From Planctomycetaceae bacterium (GTDB lineage Bacteria; Planctomycetota; Planctomycetia; Pirellulales; Pirellulaceae), in NCBI GenBank assembly GCA_005773145.1, contig SXHS01000341.1, positions 1 to 5,525 on the forward strand: a stretch of DNA of 5,525 bases, read 5' to 3'. Shown one piece after another: positions 1-5,525 of the stretch. The position numbers were made by a program, and so were the translations under genes. The stretch's first letter is position 1. Every line of letters starts with the position of its first letter. The notes under the pieces were generated by a model. It made no database searches, was not told the origin of the DNA, and saw only the letters and a list, made by a program, of their open reading frames with translations.

Positions 1-569
1 ACGGCGTTTTCATTGAAGAAATAGATGCGGTTGTCGGATTGAATCGCGGAAGCGGAGTACTTCCCTGCAATTCGGTCCTTCCACAGCACTATCCCTGACT
101 TTGCCTCCAGACAAGAAAGAATCCCCTGATGGTTGACCACGTACAACAGGTCATCGACCAATAGCGGCGATGATCGCGACGAGATGCCAGCCTTCACCTT
201 CCAAGCAACGTGGCTGTCCGTCACGTCCCCCGTGCCGTCGGTCCGAATCGCCCACAACTCCGGATGATCGTGGTCGGAGACGACGAACACGAGTCCATGT
301 CGATAAACCGGCCGGGGAACAATGGAAAAGCCGCTGCACCGCAACTTCCAGAGTTCGTTTCCCGTCAGCGGATCGTACGAATAGATCGCCTGCGCTCCCT
401 GACTAATCAACTGCCGCTCCTCCCCACGCGGCACCAGCAGCGGCATTGTGAATGCCTTTCGTTGATGAGCGGGGACCGAGCTGTAATCGAAGGTACGATC
501 CGCTTTCCAGACGGTCTTGCCGGTCATTGTGTCGAGCGCGATCACATATTTAACATCGCGCCCCCCAGT
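1..569 (-). pseudogene. PQQ-like beta-propeller repeat protein, 5'-truncated and running off the left window edge
   Basis: The minus-strand frame is open from the window edge up to a TGA at 663-665. Recognisable protein starts at about 563 (RDVKYVIALD) and continues to position 1. It contains successive propeller-blade signatures: ALDTMTGKTVWK, SYDPLTGNELWK, ELWAIRTDG followed by SHVAWKVK, and CLEAKSGIVLWKD, then SDNRIYFFNENAV at the edge. These aspartate/glycine turns followed by W-K are typical of PQQ_2-type (WD40-like PQQ) repeats. Planctomycetes carry many such proteins, usually exported, and their ligand is generally unknown. A normal member would have a signal peptide and two or three more blades before this point. 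Here those are absent: upstream of about 569 the frame gives non-homologous residues and then a transposase fragment. The only ATG in the recognised part (525-527) lies inside a blade, so it is not a natural start. The gene is divergent from the cytochrome/DUF1501 pair. I infer a remnant; it could still be expressed as a partial protein. Confidence 0.82.
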
Positions 570-662
570 GTCTAGCGAGTGGCAAATTTTTGTCGTTTTT
601 CCTGCGCCGGTACCGCTTGAGCGCGGTCGAAAACCTGATAACCGGGCCCACCGGAGCGTCTT
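570..662. other. unassigned junction segment between propeller remnant and transposase remnant
   Basis: This stretch lies between the last recognisable propeller codons and the stop codon that ends the transposase fragment. All three minus-strand frames were read and none gave a family I recognise. The frame continuous with the propeller reads GFRPRSSGTGAGKTTK and then CHSLDTGG. It superficially resembles a P-loop (GTGAGKT), but it has no start codon and no surrounding NTPase structure. It may be the 3' end of the degenerate IS1380 element, since an internal deletion would leave both IS ends. I could not confirm a terminal inverted repeat with the other side. Confidence 0.35.
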
Positions 663-851
663 TCAGCGCCAAGCTCTGGATCGGCGCGAATCTTGCAGAA
701 GTTCTGCGCCCTTTTCGGTGAGGCCCAGCGCTTCATCGAGTTCGCGGTAGGCCAGCAGTCCGGCGTCGGTCGTCATCTGGCTGCCCAGGAACTTGAGCTT
801 CAACCGACTGTCAAAACCGACCCGCAAAGCGTCCTTTTTGGCGTCACCCAT
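663..851 (-). pseudogene. IS1380-family transposase, N-terminal remnant
   Basis: Translation from the ATG at 849-851 gives MGDAKKDALRVGFDSRLKLK, then FLGSQMTTDAGLLAYRELDE and ALGLTEKGAELLQDSR. This is the conserved opening of IS1380-type DDE transposases, with its 'SD/TDAGLLAYRELDEALGLT' segment. In intact members the protein continues for roughly 400 more residues holding the DDE catalytic core. Here homology stops after LLQDSR (near 681), and six unrelated residues lead to TGA at 663-665, so only about 56 family residues remain and no catalytic residue is present. The fragment shares strand and reading frame with the propeller remnant, separated only by that TGA and about 31 unrelated codons. 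It is non-functional and is best read as the scar of an insertion followed by deletion. Family assignment rests on the N-terminal motif alone, which is quite distinctive. Confidence 0.8.
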
Positions 852-987
852 TGGGTTCCCCTGTCAGCTTGGCATGATTCGGCAGAATACCCCCTGCTTT
901 TCAAGGGTGTAGCGCAAATCACATGTCAAGGTGCGGGAAGTCAAATGGGAAATGCGGGATAGCGCAGATTCAGCGGGCTGGACGAGT
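852..987. other. intergenic region, probably 5' flank of the IS1380 remnant plus host DNA
   Basis: No gene was found here. On the minus strand a TTGACA hexamer (plus-strand TGTCAA, 924-929) lies about 75 bp upstream of the transposase start and could be its old -35 element. No good -10 box follows at the usual spacing. The right boundary of the IS was not located: no target-site duplication or inverted repeat pairing with 570-662 was visible by eye. Confidence 0.3.
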
Positions 988-993
988 TATACT
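965..993 (+). promoter_or_regulatory. candidate promoter for the PSCyt/PSD1-DUF1501 operon
   Basis: A TATACT hexamer at 988-993 matches the bacterial -10 consensus TATAAT in five of six positions and sits about 60 bp before the ATG at 1054. The hexamer 17 bp upstream (CAGATT, 965-970) is a poor -35 match. The call rests on the -10 box and its position only. It is the only promoter-like site seen between the IS remnant and the gene. Confidence 0.35.
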
Positions 994-1036
994 AAGACGT
1001 TTTCCTGCCTCCTCATTCCAACCCGAATCCCTTTTT

Positions 1037-1042
1037 TGGAGA
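1037..1042 (+). promoter_or_regulatory. Shine-Dalgarno sequence supporting the ATG at 1054
   Basis: TGGAGA lies 11 nt before the ATG at 1054-1056. No comparable purine-rich site sits at proper distance before the TTG at 1126. This supports 1054 as the original start of the cytochrome gene, and therefore supports the TAG at 1111-1113 being a true interruption of the coding sequence. Confidence 0.5.
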
Positions 1043-1053
1043 TCCCGAGCGCG

Positions 1054-1125
1054 ATGATCGCCAGCCTGTTCAGGTGGGTAACGGGCGTATGGGTGGGGGC
1101 CAGCTTCGGTTAGGCTGCGCCGCTG
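1054..1125 (+). other. interrupted signal-peptide codons of the PSCyt1/PSD1 gene (in-frame amber codon)
   Basis: Read from the ATG at 1054, in the same frame as the downstream gene, this gives MIASLFRWVTGVWVGASFG, then TAG at 1111-1113, then AAPLLAADAAPN. Ignoring the stop, this is a convincing Sec signal peptide: a short N-region with an arginine, a hydrophobic core, and an LLA-A-D type cleavage site just before the mature cytochrome domain. The amber codon is codon 20 of the original gene. A single base change from CAG, TCG, TTG, TGG or similar would create it. Without this segment the heme-binding protein would have no export signal. Confidence 0.75.
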
Positions 1126-3630
1126 TTGGCCGCCGATGCTGCGCCCAACGTGAGCCGCCAGGTGCGGTCGCTGTTATCCGATCGTTGCTACCGCTGTCAC
1201 GGACCTGATGGGGAGGAGCGCAAGGCGGGACTACGCCTCGACGACCGGAATTCCGCCACGCGGCCGGCCGAGTCGGGAGCGACCGCCATCGTGCCGGGCA
1301 ATGCCGCAGCCAGCGAACTTATCCGCCGAATTTCCGCGACAAACGACGACGAACGCATGCCGCCGCCGTCGTCCAATAAATCTCTCAGTCCGGCCGAACG
1401 TGAACTGATTCGTCAATGGATTGATCGTGGAGCCGAGCATCATGAGCATTGGGCCTTTTCCCCCCCGCGTCGACCCGGGTTGCCGACCGTTCGCAACACG
1501 GCGTGGCCCGCCGGCCCGATCGACCGTTTTGTTTTGGCAAAGTTGGAGTCGCTGGATTTGACGCCGTCGCCACCAGCGTCTCGTGAGACCTTAATTCGTC
1601 GCGTCACGCTTGACTTGACCGGTTTACCTTCCACGCTGGCCGATGTCGATGCATTCTTGAACGATCGCGACCCGCATGCGTACGAGCATGTCATAGACCG
1701 TCTGCTGGCCTCACCGCATTTCGGGGAACGCATGGCCCTGGATTGGCTCGACGCGGCTCGCTTTGCGGATACCAACGGCTATCATCTTGACAACGGTCGC
1801 GACATGACCGCCTGGCGTGCGTGGGTCATCAACGCGTTCAATCGCAATCTACCATTCGACCAATTCACGGTCGAACAAATCGCTGGCGACTTGCTGCCAA
1901 ATGCGACCATGGAGCAGAAAGTGGCCAGCGGTTTCAATCGCAATCACATGATCAATTTTGAGGGGGGAGCGATTCCCGAAGAATACCTCAATGCATACAT
2001 CGTGGACCGCGTGAATACGACGTCAACCGTATGGCTCGGGCTGACGATGGCCTGTGGGCAATGTCACGACCATAAATTTGACCCCTTCACGCAGCGCGAT
2101 TTTTATCAGCTCTACGCATTCTTCAACACGGTTCCAGAAAACGGCCTGGACGGGAATCAAGGTAATGCTGCGCCGCTGCTGCGCATTCCCACGATCGAGC
2201 AACAGCAGCGGCAGAGGGAACTTACGATGGCCCTCAGCGACGCGGAAAAACAGCTGCAGGCCGCGGAAAATCACCATCGCCAGGCTCAGAGCCAGTGGGA
2301 GGCGAAAGTCGTGGGCGATGAATCGGTGCCGGCCGATGTTCGCCAGCATCTGGCCATTGCGGTTGATCAACGGACCGCTGACCAACAAAAGGCGATCGAG
2401 ACATTTTATGCGGGGTTGCTGAAGAACCAACCGCAGTGGAGCGACACGCACCAGCGAGCTGAGGCCGCTCGCAAAGATCTGCACGCCTTGGAAAATTCCT
2501 TGGCCACCGTGATGGTCATGTCGGAAATGCAACCAATTCGTGACACTTACATTCTGGTGCGCGGGCAATACGATCGACGCGGTGAAAAGGTTACCGCGAA
2601 CGTTCCAAGTAGCTTGCCCCCTTTACCCGCAGATGCGCCACGCAATCGCCTCGGTCTCGCACGCTGGCTGGTCGACGCGCAAAACCCGCTAACCGCTCGC
2701 GTCATTGTCAACCGTTATTGGCAAGTGCTGTTTGGCGTGGGCCTGGTCAAAACGGCCGAAGACTTCGGGTCGCAAGGCGAGCTGCCAAGTCATCCCGAAC
2801 TTCTGGACTGGCTGGCGACTGAGTTTCAGCACGCGGAGCAACCGGTGGATGGATCACCCGCGTGGAATTTGAAGGCCTTGATCAAGGCGATGGCAATGTC
2901 GAACACGTATCAACAGTCGGCGAATATCGTGGCGGAATGGCGAGCCCACGATCCCGAAAATCGCCACCTATCCAGAGGGCCGCGATTTCGCCTCTCGGCG
3001 GAGCTGATCCGGGATCAGGCGCTGGCGGTCAGTGGACTACTGAAACATCGCATCGGTGGCGCAAGCGTCTCCCCTTATCAACCGGAAGGGCTATGGGGCG
3101 AACTTTCCTCCCGCGGCGACAGCAAGAGTTGGACCGCGCAGTTCTTTGTGCAAAGCCATGGCGATGACCTGTACCGGCGCAGCATGTACACATTTTGGAA
3201 ACGCACCTGTCCACCGCCTCAAATGTCCACATTCGACGCGCCCGACCGGGAGACGTGTACGGTGCGCCGCGCTCGCACCAATACACCCTTGCAAGCCTTG
3301 ATTCTGATGAATGATCCGACGTATGTCGAAGCCGCGCGCAAGCTCGCGGAAAAACTCCTGCACGAGGCGACTTCGGACGATGCTCAGCAAGCGGAACTCG
3401 CCTTTCGCTGGGTCACGGCCCGTCGGCCCGGGGCGCGCGAGCTGGGCGTCTTGGTCCAGTTGCTGCAATCCGCTCGGCAGCGATACGCCAATGATACGGA
3501 TGCCGCACAACATTTGTTGAACAATGGCGAATCCCCGCGCGATGCAACACTCAACAGCAGTGAATTGGCCGCCTGGACGATGGTCGCCAGTGCCATTCTA
3601 AATTTGGATGAAACCGTAACACGACCGTAG
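1126..3630 (+). CDS. PSCyt1-PSCyt2-PSD1 domain protein (planctomycete cytochrome; DUF1549/DUF1553 type)
   Basis: The open frame downstream of the amber codon gives 834 residues from a TTG at 1126. That start is only nominal; the ancestral start is ATG 1054. Domains in order, numbered from TTG: PSCyt1, about 10-100, with heme c motif CYRCH (21-25) followed by GPDGEERKAGLRLDD; a linker with HWAFSPPRRP; PSCyt2/DUF1549, about 132-335, with LTGLPSTLADVDAFL, DWLDAARFADTNGYH and a second CxxCH (310-314) in CGQCHDHKFDPF; a glutamine-rich probable coiled coil, about 350-465; then PSD1/DUF1553 from about 507, with NRLGLARWLVDAQNPLTARV, VNRYWQVLFGVGLVKTAEDF, YRRSMYTFWKRT and RTNTPLQALILMNDPTYVEA. The C-terminus (SELAAWTMVASAILNLDE) is the normal family ending. 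The laminin-G/ConA-like insert of many longer relatives is absent. The protein is predicted to be extracytoplasmic with covalent heme; its substrate is unknown. It lies 44 bp before the DUF1501 gene, a very common pairing. Export is doubtful because of the upstream TAG. Confidence 0.9.
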   Translation: MAADAAPNVSRQVRSLLSDRCYRCHGPDGEERKAGLRLDDRNSATRPAESGATAIVPGNAAASELIRRISATNDDERMPPPSSNKSLSPAERELIRQWIDRGAEHHEHWAFSPPRRPGLPTVRNTAWPAGPIDRFVLAKLESLDLTPSPPASRETLIRRVTLDLTGLPSTLADVDAFLNDRDPHAYEHVIDRLLASPHFGERMALDWLDAARFADTNGYHLDNGRDMTAWRAWVINAFNRNLPFDQFTVEQIAGDLLPNATMEQKVASGFNRNHMINFEGGAIPEEYLNAYIVDRVNTTSTVWLGLTMACGQCHDHKFDPFTQRDFYQLYAFFNTVPENGLDGNQGNAAPLLRIPTIEQQQRQRELTMALSDAEKQLQAAENHHRQAQSQWEAKVVGDESVPADVRQHLAIAVDQRTADQQKAIETFYAGLLKNQPQWSDTHQRAEAARKDLHALENSLATVMVMSEMQPIRDTYILVRGQYDRRGEKVTANVPSSLPPLPADAPRNRLGLARWLVDAQNPLTARVIVNRYWQVLFGVGLVKTAEDFGSQGELPSHPELLDWLATEFQHAEQPVDGSPAWNLKALIKAMAMSNTYQQSANIVAEWRAHDPENRHLSRGPRFRLSAELIRDQALAVSGLLKHRIGGASVSPYQPEGLWGELSSRGDSKSWTAQFFVQSHGDDLYRRSMYTFWKRTCPPPQMSTFDAPDRETCTVRRARTNTPLQALILMNDPTYVEAARKLAEKLLHEATSDDAQQAELAFRWVTARRPGARELGVLVQLLQSARQRYANDTDAAQHLLNNGESPRDATLNSSELAAWTMVASAILNLDETVTRP

Positions 3631-3674
3631 CCCGCGAAAGCCGTTCCGGAAGAAATCTTCTGTGAGACTGCAAT

Positions 3675-5135
3675 ATGTTTTCGAAACTTTCACCGATTCA
3701 GCAATTGCTCGTGCGGCGCGCCTTTTTGGGCCAGACAGCCGTGGGCGTGGGATCGCTGGCCCTGCAATCGCTGTTGGGCGGCGCTTCGGCGCAAGCGTCA
3801 GAAACTTCCGGCGGCGTCCTGTCGCAAACCCCCTATCCGACGAACGTCAAGCGTGTGATTTATTTGGTGATGTCCGGCGGGCCGTCGCATATCGATCTGT
3901 TCGATTACAAACCGCAGCTGCGAAAGTACCACGGCGCTGAACTGCCCGATTCGGTCCGGAATGGTCAGCGGATTACCGGAATGACTTCAAAACAAAAGTC
4001 GTTTCCCTGCGTCGCTCCCATGTTTAAGTTCCACCAACACGGTACCTGCGGACGCTGGCTGAGCGAACTCCTGCCCCACACGGGAACGATCGTGGACGAT
4101 ATCGCTCTGATCAAGTCGGTCCATACGGAGGCCATCAATCACGATCCGGCGATCACTTTTCTTCAAACCGGTTCACAACAGCCCGGGCGGCCGAGTTTCG
4201 GGGCCTGGTTGAGCTACGGTTTGGGAACCGAAAATGAGAATCTACCGGCCTTTGTGGTTATGATTTCGCAAGGCAGCGGCAACAAGACCGATCAACCCAT
4301 TTTTTCACGGCTGTGGGGGAGCGGATTCCTGCCGTCGCGCCACCAAGGGGTCCGGTTCCGCAGCGGTGCCGATCCGGTTTTGTACTTATCGAATCCGGCG
4401 GGCATTGGCGCGTCCGATCGCCGCCAAATGTTGAACGCGGTCGACCAGCTGAATCAAATCGCCTTGGAATCGGTGGGCGACCCGGAAATCCAAACGCGGA
4501 TTGCACAGTATGAAATGGCCTTTCGCATGCAATCGTCAGTCCCCGAATTGACCGATTTGTCGCAAGAACCGCAGCACGTGCTCGACGCCTACGGCATCCA
4601 AACCAATGCCACCGACGGTGGTTTTGCTCGCAACTGTTTGCTGGCTCGGCGGATGGTCGAGCGGGGTGTGCGATTCGTGCAGCTGATGCACCGCGGCTGG
4701 GACCAGCACAGCGATTTGCCGAAGCAGATCCGCGCGCAATGCCGTGACGTCGACCAACCGGCGACGGCTCTGGTCCGGGACTTGAAACAACGCGGCCTGC
4801 TCGACGAAACCTTGGTGATTTTTGGCGGCGAATTTGGCAGGACCGTCTACTCCCAGGGCGAACTGACGGCAACAAACCACGGGCGCGATCATCACGGCCG
4901 CTGTTTCAGCCTGTGGCTGGCCGGCGGAGGAATTCGGCCGGGGATCGAGATCGGCGAAACCGATGACTACTGCTACAACATCGTCGCGGATCCGGTTCAC
5001 ATTCACGATCTCAATGCCACACTGCTCCGCTGCATGGGCATCGACCACGAACGGCTGACGTACCGCTACCAGGGGCGTGATTTCCGCTTGACGGACGTTC
5101 ACGGTAATGTCGTGCAGAAGATTCTGGTGTTTTGA
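3675..5135 (+). CDS. DUF1501 domain-containing protein with twin-arginine signal peptide
   Basis: This is an intact 486-residue protein starting at ATG 3675, with a weak GAG Shine-Dalgarno 8 nt upstream. A Tat-type signal is visible: RRAFLG at 14-19, a hydrophobic stretch to about 34, and a probable cleavage after ASAQA (residue 41). The rest matches DUF1501, a family with an alkaline-phosphatase/sulfatase-like fold. Motifs seen are VMSGGPSHIDLFDYKPQL (H72, D74), IKSVHTEAINHDPA, HRGWDQHSDL (339-348), GGEFGRT (384-390) and NHGRDHHGRCFSLWLAGGG (from 401). The His/Asp residues in these motifs are plausible metal ligands. The end, RDFRLTDVHGNVVQKIL, is the usual family C-terminus, so nothing is missing. 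It follows the PSCyt/PSD1 gene after 44 bp with no terminator between, suggesting co-transcription. Planctomycete genomes hold many such pairs. A role in processing complex or sulfated polysaccharides is often suggested but unproven, and no substrate can be read from the sequence. Confidence 0.93.
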   Translation: MFSKLSPIQQLLVRRAFLGQTAVGVGSLALQSLLGGASAQASETSGGVLSQTPYPTNVKRVIYLVMSGGPSHIDLFDYKPQLRKYHGAELPDSVRNGQRITGMTSKQKSFPCVAPMFKFHQHGTCGRWLSELLPHTGTIVDDIALIKSVHTEAINHDPAITFLQTGSQQPGRPSFGAWLSYGLGTENENLPAFVVMISQGSGNKTDQPIFSRLWGSGFLPSRHQGVRFRSGADPVLYLSNPAGIGASDRRQMLNAVDQLNQIALESVGDPEIQTRIAQYEMAFRMQSSVPELTDLSQEPQHVLDAYGIQTNATDGGFARNCLLARRMVERGVRFVQLMHRGWDQHSDLPKQIRAQCRDVDQPATALVRDLKQRGLLDETLVIFGGEFGRTVYSQGELTATNHGRDHHGRCFSLWLAGGGIRPGIEIGETDDYCYNIVADPVHIHDLNATLLRCMGIDHERLTYRYQGRDFRLTDVHGNVVQKILVF

Positions 5136-5174
5136 AATAAAGGGGACATTACTGGATATTTCCAGAAGGGGGGT
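5136..5174. other. short intergenic segment with GGGGACATTACTGG motif
   Basis: Immediately after the DUF1501 stop comes an A-rich tract and then GGGGACATTACTGG (5142-5155). Its GGGGACA core recurs at 5394-5400 in the downstream palindrome. A 5-bp stem with a 4-nt loop (CTGGA/TCCAG, 5152-5165) is present, but it lacks a T-run and is too weak to call a terminator. The purine-rich AGAAGGGGGG (5164-5173) could be the Shine-Dalgarno of the following ORF. The segment is probably the left flank of the RAYT-derived element. Confidence 0.35.
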
Positions 5175-5525
5175 ATGGTGTCAGCTTGCGGGTATGCCCG
5201 GGAGTGCTCGTTCGATTGTCGGGGGGATGCTTACCATTTCCTGAATCGGGCCAATGGGCGGCTGCGACTGTTCAAGAAGGCTGCCGGCCTTCAGGCTTTT
5301 GAACAGATCCTGGCCGAAGTCTTTGAGCGTCTGCCGCGGAGGATCCTGACACCTGGTCTTCCACAGCGTGTAACCGTTCACGGGCCAAGAGAGGGGGACA
5401 GGCACGTTTTCCCGGGAACCACGTTGGACAACCTCCTGACCGAACGATGCGCCTCTCGCAAATTCGTCGGGAAAATGAGCCAGTCCCCGGCCCGTGAACG
5501 GTTACTGCGGTCCCAATCGCTGTCG
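5175..5525 (+). pseudogene. REP-associated tyrosine transposase (RAYT, Y1/IS200-like), N-terminal remnant
   Basis: An open frame starts at ATG 5175 and stays open to the right edge (117 codons), but only the first ~60 codons look like a protein family. DAYHFLNRANGRLRLF, then FEQILAEVFERLPRRIL, matches the start of RAYTs, where YHxxNR-x-NGR and a helix 'FExIL-E' precede the catalytic region. The next expected element, 'AYCxMPNHWHLVL', carries the HUH metal-binding histidines and is missing. Instead the frame reads TPGLPQRVTVHGPREGD and enters a palindromic repeat. The catalytic tyrosine region further on is also absent. The first 17 residues (MVSACGYARECSFDCRG) diverge from the usual opening. 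The fragment cannot transpose. A deletion joining the gene's 5' end to a downstream repeat is the simplest explanation. Confidence 0.7.
5370..5505. repeat. REPIN-like 136-bp imperfect palindrome
   Basis: The outer arms are a perfect 17-bp inverted repeat: GTAACCGTTCACGGGCC (5370-5386) against GGCCCGTGAACGGTTAC (5489-5505). Inside it, after a 7-nt bulge on the left (5387-5393), a second 21-bp stem pairs 5394-5414 with 5468-5488. The left side reads GGGGACAGGCAC then GTTTTCCCG; the reverse complement of the right side reads GGGGACTGGCTC then ATTTTCCCG. That leaves two A-A mismatches and one G-T pair. The loop is about 53 nt (5415-5467). The combination of paired REP-like units with symmetric mismatches next to a RAYT remnant is the expected look of a REP doublet mobilised by a RAYT. 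From memory, GGGGACAGGCAC/GAGCCAGTCCCC pairs are frequent between planctomycete genes; the copy number in this genome is not visible here. Confidence 0.75.

Noticed and set aside
210..575. Plus-strand 121-codon open frame at the left end
   Set aside because: It is the antisense of the recognisable propeller blades and shows no motif of its own.
597..640. P-loop-like GTGAGKT in the frame joined to the propeller remnant
   Set aside because: There is no start codon, hydrophobic strand or Walker B around it, and it lies in junction DNA; chance match.
570..970. Terminal inverted repeats delimiting the IS1380 remnant
   Set aside because: The two outer flanks were compared by eye in inverted orientation and gave only scattered matches; no target duplication was seen.
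931..1113. 60-codon plus-strand open frame ending at the TAG
   Set aside because: Only its last part (from 1054) is meaningful, as the signal peptide of the downstream gene in the same frame; the upstream codons have no Shine-Dalgarno and no similarity to anything.
2023..2568. 181-codon minus-strand open frame opposite the cytochrome gene
   Set aside because: It has no family resemblance and lies wholly inside a well-conserved coding region; typical antisense shadow of GC-rich DNA.
4258..5102. Two long minus-strand open frames (4258-4875 and 4536-5102) opposite the DUF1501 gene
   Set aside because: Their translations are Arg/Pro/Ala-rich with no recognisable motif, overlap each other, and mirror the codon structure of a clear family gene on the other strand.
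5152..5165. Hairpin CTGGA/TCCAG after the DUF1501 gene as a rho-independent terminator
   Set aside because: The stem is only 5 bp and not GC-rich, and a G-run, not a T-run, follows.
1..5525. CRISPR array, tRNA, rRNA or riboswitch
   Set aside because: No regularly spaced direct repeats, no tRNA-like CCA/T-loop pattern and no rRNA-like conserved stretch were noticed in a manual reading.

Overview
The window looks like chromosomal DNA from a planctomycete, probably a member of the Pirellulales. The main evidence is a tandem pair that is characteristic of the phylum: a PSCyt1-PSCyt2-PSD1 'planctomycete cytochrome' protein followed by a DUF1501 protein with a twin-arginine signal. A PQQ-type beta-propeller protein and RAYT/REP-type repeats lie nearby, which also fits. 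Base composition is moderately GC-rich.

Layout, left to right. (a) 1-569, minus strand: the interior of a PQQ-like beta-propeller protein. It runs off the left edge, and its N-terminal part is missing. (b) 570-851: a short unassigned junction, then the first ~55 codons of an IS1380-type transposase (minus strand), cut short. Insertion followed by deletion is the likely reason the propeller gene lost its 5' end. (c) 852-1053: intergenic leader with a candidate -10 box and a Shine-Dalgarno sequence for the rightward operon. (d) 1054-3630, plus strand: the PSCyt1/PSCyt2/PSD1 gene, complete except for an in-frame amber codon (TAG, 1111-1113) inside its signal peptide. (e) 3675-5135, plus strand: an intact DUF1501 gene 44 bp downstream, probably in the same operon. 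(f) 5136-5525: decayed mobile DNA. It holds the N-terminal end of a REP-associated tyrosine transposase (RAYT) that lacks its HUH catalytic region, running directly into a 136-bp imperfect palindrome with a perfect 17-bp inverted repeat at its tips (a REPIN-like structure).

The cytochrome/PSD1 and DUF1501 proteins are widely found side by side in planctomycetes. Both are predicted to act outside the cytoplasm, but their biochemical role is not established. Nothing here looks like a clearly new multi-gene system. The most informative observations are the nonsense codon in the cytochrome signal peptide, the RAYT-remnant/palindrome composite, and the IS1380 scar in the propeller gene.
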